A stretch of 64,000 nucleotides of DNA from Mycobacteroides sp. CBMA 271 (GTDB lineage: Bacteria; Actinomycetota; Actinomycetes; Mycobacteriales; Mycobacteriaceae), in contig NZ_VTHB01000001.1 of the NCBI RefSeq assembly GCF_009729205.1, positions 434,001-498,000 of the forward strand, given 5' to 3'. This document shows, piece after piece, positions 1-9,046 of the stretch. The position numbers and the translations under genes were made by a program. How positions within the stretch are numbered: position 1 is the stretch's first letter; every line of letters begins with the position of its first letter. The notes under the pieces are model-generated. The model worked only from the letters and a program-made list of their open reading frames with translations, searched no databases and was not told the origin of the DNA.

Positions 1-2429
1 ACCGACTGATCAAGCATGGGATTGCGCTCGCCGGCCGCGGGCTCGGGGGCCCACTGTTCGACGATGCCGCACGGAATGACTTCGGCGGCTGCATCTTCGA
101 TGACATCGCGCAGCTCATTCAGAAAGTCGGACGGCCCCTTTGGCTTGAGACCGGTCTGTCCCCAGTGGTGTCCGGAGACGAAAAGCTGTTCGGCCGAGCG
201 GGTAACCGCGACATACAGCAGCCGACGTTCCTCGTCGATACGGCGAGTGGCCAGGCTGTCCTTGTGCCGCGCGATGGCATCGGAGAGCTGCTTGCGGTTC
301 GTGATCCCCTCGGTATTCAGTTGCGGAACCCCGAAGCGATCCCCATCGGTGGCGCGATCGCCGCGCAGCAGCGGAGGCAGCTCGGTGGCACTTGTCAGCC
401 AGGTCGGTGCGGCCACGCCCGACGGAAACACCCCGGCGCTCACATGCGGTACCGCGACCACATCCCATTCCAGCCCCTTGGCCGAGTGCACGGTCAGGAT
501 CTGTACCCGTCCCGGACTGGCGGCAACTTCTGCTGGAGTGAAACCCTTTTCGATCTCCCAGGCCGCGTCGAGGTACTGCAGGAACGCGGCGATCACCCCC
601 ACCGGGTCGCTCTGGTCAGCGGCCTCGGCGAATCCCGCCGCGACGTCCGTGAAGGCACGCAACTGGTCCAAGCCGCCGGCGCGTTGCCCCGCCACGAGCT
701 CGACGTCGAGCGCCAGCACCCGTTGCACCTCGGCGATCAGGTCGGTGAGCGGCATGCCGAGCCGGGTACGCAGTGCGGACAGCTCACGGCGCAGCGCCGT
801 CAGGCGAGTCCAGCCCTCCGGTGAATACTGTTCTGCAGCACCGGGATCACTGACGGCGTCGGCCAGACACGGAATGTCGGCTTCTTCCCCCGACACATCA
901 GCGACGCCGCGGCCGAATGCCGTCGCGCGTCGCCACAGCACCGCCAGATCGTGGGCTCCGAGACGCCACCTCGGACCGGTCAGCACGCGCAACGCGGCCG
1001 GACCGGCGGTCGGGTCGGCGACAAGGCGCAACATCGCGACGGTATCGGCCACTTCCGGAAGCCCCAGCAGACCCGTCAGTCCCACCACCTCGACCGGCAC
1101 ACCGTGTGCGGCAAGGACCTCCGCCATGGGCGCGGCATCGCTGTTGCGCCTGACCAGGACCGCCGACGATGGCGGGCGGTTCTGTTCCCGTCGCGCCTCC
1201 TCGTATACCGAGGCCATTTGCGTTGCAACCCATTCTCGTTCGGCGGCGATGTCGCCGAGCAGTGCGCACGCGATGTGACCGGAAGGGGCGTCCGGACGGG
1301 GCCGCAGCGGCCGTACCGCCACCGAACGCCGCCGCGCTTCCTCCGAGACGGCGTTGGCCAGATGCAAAGCCTCCGGCGGGTTGCGCCAGCTGGTGCGCAG
1401 TTCCCGCGTCGGCGCCGGCGATCCGTCGGCCAGCGGGAAGTCGGTGGTGAACCGGGGCAGGTTGGTTGCCGATGCGCCACGCCAACCGTAAATGGACTGG
1501 ATCGGATCGCCCACTGCGGTCAACGCCAACTCGGGATCAACACCTCGCCCGAACAACGACGACAACAAGATGCGTTGCGCGTGCCCGGTGTCCTGATACT
1601 CATCGAGAAGGACCACCCGGTAGCGTTCCCGCTGGGTTTGTCCGACCACGGAGTGCTCGGCAGCCAGGCGAGCCGCCAACGACATCTGCGTCCCGAAATC
1701 GAGTACACCGCGGGTACGCATCTCGCGCAGCAGCCGGTCCACGATCGCGACGAGCTGCGTTCTTTCACACTGCGTTTCGACAAGCCGCAACAGCCAGGCG
1801 CTCGGCCGTCCCTCCCGCTGATACGGGCCGGGCGGCAGTGTGTGGATCAGCTGTTCGAGCTCATCGTGCGAGGACAGCAGGTCGGCGGTGTCCACCAGAT
1901 GTTCGGACAGCTGGCCGGCCAAGGCGAGCACCTGCGCGGTGACAGCCCCGGGAGTCTTCTCGGTATCCAGGTCGCCGTCGAAATCGCAGACCAAGCGGAA
2001 GGCCAACTGCCACAACTGTGTTTCCGTCAGCAGCCGCGCGTTGGGTTCCATGGGCAACAGCAGCCCGTGTTCACGCAACAAGGTTCCGGCGTACGCGTGA
2101 TACGTGCCGATGACGGGGTCGGGCTCGTCGGTGCTGACGGGAGGCAGGATCCCGCTGCCGGCGAGTCGCGCGAGCCGTGACCTGACACGGCGCAACAACT
2201 GTCCGGCGGCCTTACGGGTGAAGGTCAATCCGAGCACCTGACCCGGCGTGGCGTAGCCGTTGGCAACCAACCACACGACCCGGGCCGCCATCGTCTCAGT
2301 CTTACCGGCGCCGGCGCCCGCGATCACCACCATGGGTCCCGGCCGCGCCCCAATAACGGCGGCCTGCTCCTCGGTAGGCTCGAAAATCCCTAGAGCCCTG
2401 GATAGTTCGGCCGGAGTGTATGCGCTCAC
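1..2429 (-). CDS. adnB: AdnB, UvrD-like helicase-nuclease subunit (3' end outside window)
   Basis: This is the helicase and nuclease subunit of the mycobacterial AdnAB double-strand-break resection complex, acting in the cytoplasm on DNA ends. Reading from a GTG at 2429, about 809 codons are open to the window edge, so the C-terminal nuclease part is missing here. A Walker A motif (AGAGAGKT) lies near residue 40, and a helicase motif II reading DEYQDT is encoded near 1600. The GTG overlaps the adnA stop codon as GTGA, so the two genes are translationally coupled. The family and the AdnA-AdnB order match M. tuberculosis Rv3202c-Rv3201c. In the M. smegmatis enzyme, AdnB is the dominant ATPase. 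Confidence 0.93.
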   Translation of the reverse strand, partial: MSAYTPAELSRALGIFEPTEEQAAVIGARPGPMVVIAGAGAGKTETMAARVVWLVANGYATPGQVLGLTFTRKAAGQLLRRVRSRLARLAGSGILPPVSTDEPDPVIGTYHAYAGTLLREHGLLLPMEPNARLLTETQLWQLAFRLVCDFDGDLDTEKTPGAVTAQVLALAGQLSEHLVDTADLLSSHDELEQLIHTLPPGPYQREGRPSAWLLRLVETQCERTQLVAIVDRLLREMRTRGVLDFGTQMSLAARLAAEHSVVGQTQRERYRVVLLDEYQDTGHAQRILLSSLFGRGVDPELALTAVGDPIQSIYGWRGASATNLPRFTTDFPLADGSPAPTRELRTSWRNPPEALHLANAVSEEARRRSVAVRPLRPRPDAPSGHIACALLGDIAAEREWVATQMASVYEEARREQNRPPSSAVLVRRNSDAAPMAEVLAAHGVPVEVVGLTGLLGLPEVADTVAMLRLVADPTAGPAALRVLTGPRWRLGAHDLAVLWRRATAFGRGVADVSGEEADIPCLADAVSDPGAAEQYSPEGWTRLTALRRELSALRTRLGMPLTDLIAEVQRVLALDVELVAGQRAGGLDQLRAFTDVAAGFAEAADQSDPVGVIAAFLQYLDAAWEIEKGFTPAEVAASPGRVQILTVHSAKGLEWDVVAVPHVSAGVFPSGVAAPTWLTSATELPPLLRGDRATDGDRFGVPQLNTEGITNRKQLSDAIARHKDSLATRRIDEERRLLYVAVTRSAEQLFVSGHHWGQTGLKPKGPSDFLNELRDVIEDAAAEVIPCGIVEQWAPEPAAGERNPMLDQS

Positions 2430-5400
2430 GACTGGCACACCGCCTGCCCTTCGGCCTGCGCGGGGCAGCACGCCCGCAGCGGGCAATGCCCGCAACCGTC
2501 ATTGATACGCGCGATGAACACGGGCCCCTGCGTGTTGGCAGCGGCGGTATGGATGGTCTCGCGCCAGGTGTCCTGGGCAGCGGGCGTCAGCGGATCTTGA
2601 TGACGCTGGGTGGCACCGTCGTCGAGGTTGGATTTGGCGACGTACACCAACCGGCCGCCGCCCGGTTCACCCGCCGGTTGCCCGTCGATCAGCCCGTCGG
2701 CAGCGGCAACCTGATACGTGGCGAGCTGGGCGTGTTGTTGCGCATCGTCCTTGGTGGCGGGGCTCTTTCCCGTCTTGATGTCGATGATGACGGGACGCCC
2801 CGCTGCATCCCGTTCCAACCGGTCGATGCGGCCGACCAGGCGTACCTGCGGGTGATCCGCGCGCGTCAGCACCCCGTCAACGCCGATCTCTCGTCCAACC
2901 TCGGTGAGTTCGCCCCGCGTTGCGGCCCGCCAAGCACTGAAGGTCTGCAACAGGTCCTGATGCCGGAGCAGCTCGTTACGCGCATACCATTTCGACTCGA
3001 ATGGCATTGTTTCCCAGGCCTTGTCGAGCTCCCGACGCATCGCATCCGCATCTCCGGAATACTCGCCGACAAGGGCATGTACCAGCGTCCCGAGCGCCCG
3101 GCGCGGATCAGTGAGGTCGGTGCCGCCGTGGCGTTCCAGCAGCCAACGCAGTGGGCACGCCATGAGCGTCTCAACATTGGAGGGCGACAAGCGGACGGGA
3201 CCGTCCTCGGCATGCCACAGCGGGTGTTGGCTGCTGACATCGGCTAGTCCATACCAGGATTCGGGATCCGCGCCCGAGACACCGGCGTCCGCAAGCCGGG
3301 CCAATTGCCGGGCGGCGGCGCGGCGGCGCCCATCGCTCACCGAACCGGGCGCGGCAGTGACGACGGCACGCAGCTCGCCGACGAGGTTGGCGGCGGTCAG
3401 TGTCCGGGACTCCGCCGTTCCTGGCCGGCGTTCGGGCATCACCCAATCCGGGTGCGCGACCATGAGTTCGGTGAGGAAGCGGGATGCCATCGCGGGGCCA
3501 CCGCCCATGTCGGCATTCTCGTTGTCTACCGCGGTGAGGAGAACGCGGCGCCCTGCGCGGCCAACGGCAAGTAGCAGTAGGCGGCGTTCCTCGGCGAGCG
3601 CCACTGCAGATCCGTCGACATGCTCCGCATGATCGATACCCGCCAGCACGTCCATCAGCTCCTGGGTACGCAGCACACCTCCCCGCACCGACGTGTTGGG
3701 CCATAGCCCTTCCTGTACACCGGGTATCGCGACCACATCCCACTGACGCCCCACCGCGGAGTGCGCGCTGACAATGGTCACGGCATCGGGCTCTATCAGC
3801 GTCGCTCGCCTACCCGCAAGCGCCAGTGATCGGATGTGGTCAATCAATCCCGTCACCCCGATACCCGGTGTGCGTGAGACATGCTCGGACGCCAGGTCGA
3901 ACAGCGCCGACATCGCATCAAGGTCTCTGTCGGCCTGCGCACCCAGCGGCCCCCCACGCTGGGACAAACCATCCCAGCGTCGTTGCAGACCCGACCTCGA
4001 CCAGGCGGCCCACAGCACGTCGAGAACGCTGGCACCGGCAGCGATCGCGTCACGAGCGGATGCGATGACCGCCCGCACGCGTCGTAGCGGAGCGGCCTGG
4101 ATATCGGTGAGCGCCGAAAGGTGCGTGTCATCGGCCTCGACGATCACCGCACGCAGCAGCGCGGCACTGCTCCTGTCGCCTCCCCGGGTCTCTTCTGCGC
4201 GCAGCAATTGGCGCCGTAAACGCCTGAGCGCCACCGGATCAACGCGCCCGATCGGCCCGGTCGCAAGCGCCACTGCCTCCTCATCACCCACACTGCCCTG
4301 CGCAGCGGATACCGCCAGCAGCAGCGCGTGCACAGCCGGAACGGACGCCACGGCACCGTCGTACGCCTCCGCATGCACGGGAACACCCGCAGATTGCAGG
4401 GCTCGGCGCAGCGCCGCACCACTGCGGGATACCGACCTGACGATGACCGCCATCTGAGACCACGGCACCCCATCGATCAGATGGGATCGCCGCAGCAGAT
4501 CCACCACCAGCGACACTTCGGCGGTTTCGGTGGGTACGGCGGCTAATCGAACGGCGGCCGCCGCGTTCTCGGCTCCGACGATTTCACGGGCAGTGGAAGA
4601 CCCGGGCAGCCGCCGCGCCACTGCGTTCGCAAGGGCCGCGACCGGGGCGGCGCATCGGTGCGAACGGCTGAGCTCGATCGTCGTGGCCGTACTGGATTCG
4701 GGTTGCAGCAGCTGCACGTCGGCGCCACGGAACCCGAATACGGATTGATTGGGGTCACCCGCAATGACACAGATACCGGCCCTTTGCGCGAGCAGCCGAG
4801 CCAACAGCGCGGCCTGCGGGTCGAGATGCTGGGAATCGTCGACGAGGAGAATGTCGATTCGATCCTGCTCTGCGGCAAGAATTCCCGGCTCGACCGCGAA
4901 GGCCTCCAACGCGGATCCGACGAGCTCGGCGGCCCCGAGCGCGGGCACGGTCGCCTGCGGAGCCGCCATCCCTACCGCGGATCGCAACAGCATGACCTCC
5001 TCGTATTGCCGTGCCAGATCCGCGACGGCGACCCATTCCGGGCGGTTGTGGCGTCGACCGAGGGCACGGAGTGCCGCCGGATCTACACCGCGCTCGGTGC
5101 AGCGCGCCATCAGGTCCCGAACACCGGTCGCGAACCCGGCCGTCGTCAATGCCGGCCGCAGTGACTCCGGCCACGAGCCCGAACTATCTTCGGCATTGCC
5201 GCACAACAACTCCCGCACGATGCTGTCCTGCTCGGCGGCGGTGATCAAGCGCGGCAACGGATTGCCCTGCTGGGCGGCCCGAGCGGCGAGAACCGCGAAG
5301 GCGTACGAGTGGACGGTGCGCACCATGGGTTCGCGGATGGCGACGCCGGCACGTCGCTCGAACACCGCGGCCGAGATTCGGCTGCGCAGGTCGGCACTCG

Positions 5401-5596
5401 CCCGGGCGGAACCGGTGAGCACGAGAACAGATTCCGTGCTCGCACCCGCGGCGATCCGTGCCGCCACGATGTCGACCAGCAGGCTCGTCTTGCCGGTTCC
5501 GCTGCCGCCGACCACCACGTACCGGCCTTGTCGGTCCGGAGCCAGCAGCTCGGCCGCGGCACCGTCCCATAGTCGGGAGTCGGACGTCGGCGGCAT
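2426..5596 (-). CDS. adnA: AdnA, helicase-nuclease subunit with iron-sulfur nuclease domain
   Basis: The 1056-residue product is the partner subunit of AdnB in DNA end resection. A Walker A motif (GGSGTGKT) lies at residues 30-37. The motif II equivalent reads VDDSQHLD, not the usual DExQ form, in line with AdnA being the weaker ATPase. Near the C-terminus a RecB-type nuclease motif (DIKTGK) is followed by a cysteine cluster, CGHCPLRACC, which fits the Fe-S-stabilised nuclease fold. Length is close to that of the M. smegmatis protein. The ATG at 5596 starts the gene; it is divergent from lipV, with 85 bases between them, and overlaps adnB at its 3' end. Confidence 0.95.
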   Translation of the reverse strand: MPPTSDSRLWDGAAAELLAPDRQGRYVVVGGSGTGKTSLLVDIVAARIAAGASTESVLVLTGSARASADLRSRISAAVFERRAGVAIREPMVRTVHSYAFAVLAARAAQQGNPLPRLITAAEQDSIVRELLCGNAEDSSGSWPESLRPALTTAGFATGVRDLMARCTERGVDPAALRALGRRHNRPEWVAVADLARQYEEVMLLRSAVGMAAPQATVPALGAAELVGSALEAFAVEPGILAAEQDRIDILLVDDSQHLDPQAALLARLLAQRAGICVIAGDPNQSVFGFRGADVQLLQPESSTATTIELSRSHRCAAPVAALANAVARRLPGSSTAREIVGAENAAAAVRLAAVPTETAEVSLVVDLLRRSHLIDGVPWSQMAVIVRSVSRSGAALRRALQSAGVPVHAEAYDGAVASVPAVHALLLAVSAAQGSVGDEEAVALATGPIGRVDPVALRRLRRQLLRAEETRGGDRSSAALLRAVIVEADDTHLSALTDIQAAPLRRVRAVIASARDAIAAGASVLDVLWAAWSRSGLQRRWDGLSQRGGPLGAQADRDLDAMSALFDLASEHVSRTPGIGVTGLIDHIRSLALAGRRATLIEPDAVTIVSAHSAVGRQWDVVAIPGVQEGLWPNTSVRGGVLRTQELMDVLAGIDHAEHVDGSAVALAEERRLLLLAVGRAGRRVLLTAVDNENADMGGGPAMASRFLTELMVAHPDWVMPERRPGTAESRTLTAANLVGELRAVVTAAPGSVSDGRRRAAARQLARLADAGVSGADPESWYGLADVSSQHPLWHAEDGPVRLSPSNVETLMACPLRWLLERHGGTDLTDPRRALGTLVHALVGEYSGDADAMRRELDKAWETMPFESKWYARNELLRHQDLLQTFSAWRAATRGELTEVGREIGVDGVLTRADHPQVRLVGRIDRLERDAAGRPVIIDIKTGKSPATKDDAQQHAQLATYQVAAADGLIDGQPAGEPGGGRLVYVAKSNLDDGATQRHQDPLTPAAQDTWRETIHTAAANTQGPVFIARINDGCGHCPLRACCPAQAEGQAVCQS

Positions 5597-5681
5597 ATGC
5601 AGATCACAGCACGAGGGTCCGACAAGTGGAGCTGACCTGCTTGCCGAGGGATCGAGCGAGGATCGTGGCAGTATTTCGCAA

Positions 5682-6464
5682 GTGACACCAACGCTGACGA
5701 CCTACCGTTACGGCCCCGATGAACCCGTACGCCTGCTGGCGCTGCACGGACTGACCGGACACGGCAAGCGTTGGCCACCGCTGCTCGACGAGCACCTGCC
5801 AGAGGTGTCCGCCCTGGCACCGGATCTTCTGGGCCATGGACGCTCCCCCGCGCCCGCTCCGTGGTCGTTGGAGGCACATGCCGATGCGGTCGCCGCGGTG
5901 CTGGATGAGGCGGCCACCGGGCCCCTCGTGGTGGTGGCGCACTCCTTCGGTGGAGCCATTGCGCTGCACCTGGCGGCGCGCCGACCGGACCTCGTCACCT
6001 CGCTTGTGCTCCTCGATCCGGCCATCGGGCTGGACGGTGACTGGATGCGTCAGATCGCCGAACAGATGGTGGCCTACCCGGATTACACCGATCGCGCCGA
6101 GGCGAAGTCGGACAAGGTCGCCGGGTCTTGGTCCGATGTACCCGATCAGGTCGTCGAGACCGAATTGGATGAACATCTGATCCCCCTGCCGAATGGCCGG
6201 TGGGGCTGGCGGATGAATCTACCGGCGGTAGTCACCGCCTGGAGCGAACTGGCACGCGATATCGCCTTACCTGCCAACAGCATTCGCGTCACATTGCTGA
6301 GGGCAACCCGCACCAGTCCGCCCTATGTGACCACCGAACTTATCGATGCACTCCGGGTGCGCCTCGGAGACCGGTTCGAACTGATCGACGTCGACTGCGA
6401 TCACATGGTGTCCCAATCCCGACCCGCGGAGACGGCCGCGGCAATACGGTCGCACCTGACGTAG
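5682..6464 (+). CDS. lipV: LipV-type alpha/beta hydrolase
   Basis: The 260-residue alpha/beta hydrolase aligns along its length with M. tuberculosis LipV (Rv3203), a predicted lipase or esterase. The nucleophile elbow AHSFGGA is visible, an early LHGLTGHG segment forms the oxyanion region, and DCDHMV near the end supplies the catalytic histidine. The GTG at 5682 was chosen because the protein then begins right at the conserved first strand; the longer open frame upstream runs antisense through adnA. The gene is divergent from adnA and stops 2 bases before the next gene, so the two are probably cotranscribed. The natural substrate is unknown. Confidence 0.88.
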   Translation: MTPTLTTYRYGPDEPVRLLALHGLTGHGKRWPPLLDEHLPEVSALAPDLLGHGRSPAPAPWSLEAHADAVAAVLDEAATGPLVVVAHSFGGAIALHLAARRPDLVTSLVLLDPAIGLDGDWMRQIAEQMVAYPDYTDRAEAKSDKVAGSWSDVPDQVVETELDEHLIPLPNGRWGWRMNLPAVVTAWSELARDIALPANSIRVTLLRATRTSPPYVTTELIDALRVRLGDRFELIDVDCDHMVSQSRPAETAAAIRSHLT

Positions 6465-6466
6465 TC

Positions 6467-6763
6467 ATGGCAGCGGTCACCGAAGAAAAAGTCGAGCTGG
6501 TGCGCTCGCTGGTCGCGTCCATACCGGCCGGGCGGGTAGCCACCTACGGCGACATCGCCGATGCGGCAGGTCTTTCCAGCGCGCGAATCGTTGGGTGGAT
6601 CATGCGCACCGACTCGGCCGACCTGCCCTGGCATCGCGTCATCGGCTCGAGCGGTCGCCCCGCGCCGCACATTCGGACGCGCCAATTGGAACTGCTCAGG
6701 GCCGAAGGCGTACTGGCGGTGGACGGCCGTATCGCGTTACGCGAAGTCCGCCACGTCTTCTAG
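6467..6763 (+). CDS. Alkyltransferase-like (ATL) DNA-binding protein
   Basis: This 98-residue protein is the DNA-binding domain of O6-methylguanine-DNA methyltransferase on its own. The usual active site PCHR is PWHR at residues 54-57, so the alkyl-accepting cysteine is replaced by tryptophan. That is the hallmark of ATL proteins (E. coli YbaZ, S. pombe Atl1), which bind O6-alkylguanine and hand it to nucleotide excision repair. The ATG at 6467 lies 2 bases after lipV. The M. tuberculosis counterpart by position is Rv3204. Its last 27 bases overlap the convergent chelatase gene. Confidence 0.88.
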   Translation: MAAVTEEKVELVRSLVASIPAGRVATYGDIADAAGLSSARIVGWIMRTDSADLPWHRVIGSSGRPAPHIRTRQLELLRAEGVLAVDGRIALREVRHVF

Positions 6764-7435
6764 GGCTCCCGGCAATGCCACGGCTGATGCGAACCGGCAC
6801 ACCATCAGGTTGACGATCTCCGGATGCACACCCAGCGGTTGTGCAACGCCGTCGGCGCCGCAGTCCGCGAGGCGCTCCTGGAACAGTCCATGTGCCAAAA
6901 GGTATGACGCGATGAAGACGCGACGGCCCGAGGTGCGCGCCTGCGCGACCACGTCGCGAACCCGCGGCGCACCGGTCGCGATATACCCCACCCGGACGGG
7001 ACCGGTGTGCCGCGCCAACATGCTTGCGGCGGTGTGAACCTCATGGCGGGCACGAGGATCCGAGGAACCCGCGGCGGCAAGTACCACGGCATCGCCGCGA
7101 CGCCACCCGGCCTCACGCAACCGTTCGACCATAGCCCTGGCTAGCGCGGGATCTGGCCCAAGCGTCTGAGTGACGGCGACCTCGGGATGTCCGCTCAATT
7201 CGATGTGTTGCGGAATATCTCGGTGCACATGATATCCCGATGCCAGAAAGGCCGGAAGCAACACCGCGGGACCATCAATCGTCGAAAGCACCTCCGACGG
7301 CGACGGGCCCAGCACATCGACAAACGCGGTGCGTACCGAACCCACGTGCCGCGATACCGCCTCCGCGAGCGCGGCGATGTTCTCCACACCGGCGACCGAC
7401 CGGGTGCCGTGTGCAACCAGGACTAGCTCAGGCAT
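6737..7435 (-). CDS. Sirohydrochlorin chelatase, CbiX/SirB family
   Basis: The 232-residue protein begins with the CbiX/SirB signature LVLVAHGTR, whose histidine binds metal, and has a second similar half (LAAAGSSDPRA). Family members insert iron or cobalt into sirohydrochlorin to make siroheme or cobalamin. Because it ends an operon with nitrite reductase, whose cofactor is siroheme, the iron-inserting role is the likely one. It overlaps the preceding HemD-like gene by 8 bases. The M. tuberculosis counterpart in the equivalent cluster is Rv0259c. Confidence 0.87.
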   Translation of the reverse strand: MPELVLVAHGTRSVAGVENIAALAEAVSRHVGSVRTAFVDVLGPSPSEVLSTIDGPAVLLPAFLASGYHVHRDIPQHIELSGHPEVAVTQTLGPDPALARAMVERLREAGWRRGDAVVLAAAGSSDPRARHEVHTAASMLARHTGPVRVGYIATGAPRVRDVVAQARTSGRRVFIASYLLAHGLFQERLADCGADGVAQPLGVHPEIVNLMVCRFASAVALPGALEDVADFA

Positions 7436-8630
7436 GACACTCTCCGATCGTCGTCGGATCGATGGCCAGCCGATAACCCCGCTTCACCACTGTCTGAATC
7501 ACTTTCGGCGCACCGAGCGCCGAACGCAGCCGCGTCATCGCCGTCTCGACGGCGTGGGTGTCATCCCCGCCGCCGGGCAGCGCGGCCAACAGGTCCTCGC
7601 GAGATACCACCTGACCCGGGCGCACCATGAGCCGTTTCATCAATGCCATACCCGCCGGGGAGATCTGTCGCGTCTCGCCATCGACAGCGATCCCTCGGCT
7701 GCGCACACTGACGACGTGTCCGCCTGCATGGAAACGTGGTGCACGCCTGGTTAGTTCGTCGGCAATGTGTCGGGCCAATGCACCCAGTCGAGCACGCTCC
7801 GGCTGCGTAGTCGGCACGCCCAGCACCTCCAACGGGGCGGCGGTCACCGGGCCGACGCACAGCGGCGCCACCCTGCCCCGCAGCGCGGACAGCAGCTCAT
7901 CCAGTCGCCCAGTTGCCTTGGCACGTCCAAGCATTGACGCCACTGCCGGCGCACTGGTGAAGCTGATCCCGTCCAGCTCGGCATTGATGGCCATGGAGAT
8001 CATCCGGTCCATCGGCCGCTGATCCTCCGGCGGCTCCCAGCGATACACCGGAACCCGGATCACCTGTGCACCAGCAATGGTCAGCGCCTCACACAGATCG
8101 GCGATGGGCTCCCATTCGGTAGCGGCACCGTGAAGCTGCACCGCGATACGGCGTCCCTCGACGCCCTCTTCGAGCAGCCGGTCCAAGACTTCCGCGGACG
8201 ACTCCGATTCGGGCGACCACTCTTCGCGCAGCCCCGCTTGACGAATCGCCCCGGTGGCCTTGGGTCCGCGGGCAACCAGACGTCCGGACTCGAGCGCCGA
8301 CTTGAGGTCGGCGGCGACACCCCACTCGTCGGCGGCCTCGATCCAGCCGCGGAAGCCAATCCCGGTGGTGGCCACAGTGACATCGGGAGGATTGTCGATG
8401 ACGAGTTCGGTGGCGCGCCGCAGCTCGGCATCATCGGCCAACGGGATGATCCGAATCGCCGCGGCGTGCACGATGGCACCGCCCCGACGCTCCAGGAGCG
8501 CGATAAATTCCTCCGACCGGCGTGCGGCCGTGATGCCGATGGTGAACCCGTCCAGCGGACGGTCCTCCCCGTTACGCGGCAATCGCGTCCCGGTGTCGGC
8601 TCCTAAGCATTCCGATTTCGATGTTTCCAT
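7428..8630 (-). CDS. Uroporphyrinogen-III synthase (HemD)-winged helix fusion
   Basis: Residues about 28-290 form a HemD-type uroporphyrinogen-III synthase fold (GITAARR, TGIGFRGW, FTSAPA). The last 90 residues form an OmpR-type winged-helix DNA-binding domain ending in VVKRGYRLAI. M. tuberculosis Rv0260c has the same fusion. The protein may couple tetrapyrrole supply or sensing to transcription of the nitrite reductase operon, but whether the synthase half is catalytic cannot be told from sequence. The ATG at 8630 gives a 59-base overlap with nirD in another frame; a later TTG near 8587 would shorten this. Confidence 0.88.
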   Translation of the reverse strand: METSKSECLGADTGTRLPRNGEDRPLDGFTIGITAARRSEEFIALLERRGGAIVHAAAIRIIPLADDAELRRATELVIDNPPDVTVATTGIGFRGWIEAADEWGVAADLKSALESGRLVARGPKATGAIRQAGLREEWSPESESSAEVLDRLLEEGVEGRRIAVQLHGAATEWEPIADLCEALTIAGAQVIRVPVYRWEPPEDQRPMDRMISMAINAELDGISFTSAPAVASMLGRAKATGRLDELLSALRGRVAPLCVGPVTAAPLEVLGVPTTQPERARLGALARHIADELTRRAPRFHAGGHVVSVRSRGIAVDGETRQISPAGMALMKRLMVRPGQVVSREDLLAALPGGGDDTHAVETAMTRLRSALGAPKVIQTVVKRGYRLAIDPTTIGECHA

Positions 8631-8970
8631 TGCTCACCCGCACCTCGAAGACTGGCAACCGGCGCGACGCATCATCGAGGCAACGCCCGTCTATAAGCGA
8701 GAAGACCTGCTTGAGAAGTGGCGACGCCACCGTCGGCTCGCCACCCCGGTCACCGGTCAAACCGCGCGACATGACGGCGGCCTGACCGTATGGATCCATG
8801 TTACCGACCGCATACAGATCTCCGCTCGGAAGCAGAAACAGTGCGGCCTGCACATCGTCCGATAGCAGCACTGCCACACCCCGCCCGGGGGTGAGCGAAT
8901 CCACCGCGCAGACCGTCGACCACACGTACTGGTACCGCCTCAGTCGGGGGCGAGCGTCCAGGATTGTCAT
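8572..8970 (-). CDS. nirD: Assimilatory nitrite reductase small subunit
   Basis: The 132-residue product matches NirD, the small Rieske-like subunit of NADH-dependent nitrite reductase. The fold is recognisable from AVLLSDDVQAALF and YAVGNMDPYG. The cysteine ligands of true Rieske proteins are absent, as is usual in NirD. It lies 76 bases downstream of nirB on the same strand and overlaps the HemD-like gene. Together with NirB it reduces nitrite to ammonium in the cytoplasm. Confidence 0.93.
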   Translation of the reverse strand: MTILDARPRLRRYQYVWSTVCAVDSLTPGRGVAVLLSDDVQAALFLLPSGDLYAVGNMDPYGQAAVMSRGLTGDRGGEPTVASPLLKQVFSLIDGRCLDDASRRLPVFEVRVSNGNIEIGMLRSRHRDAIAA

Positions 8971-9046
8971 CTCCGGCCTTTCTTCTCGTTCTGTTGAGTC
9001 ATGTGTACCGGCGTTGTGTTACCCGGGTATTACCGACGCAGGCGCG

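Noticed and set aside
16..1278. 420-codon open frame on the plus strand
   Set aside because: It is antisense to adnB, is Ser/Arg/Ala-rich with no recognisable domain, and the minus strand carries clear helicase motifs.
4749..5681. N-terminal extension of lipV
   Set aside because: The upstream codons lie antisense to adnA; the conserved hydrolase fold starts at the GTG at 5682.
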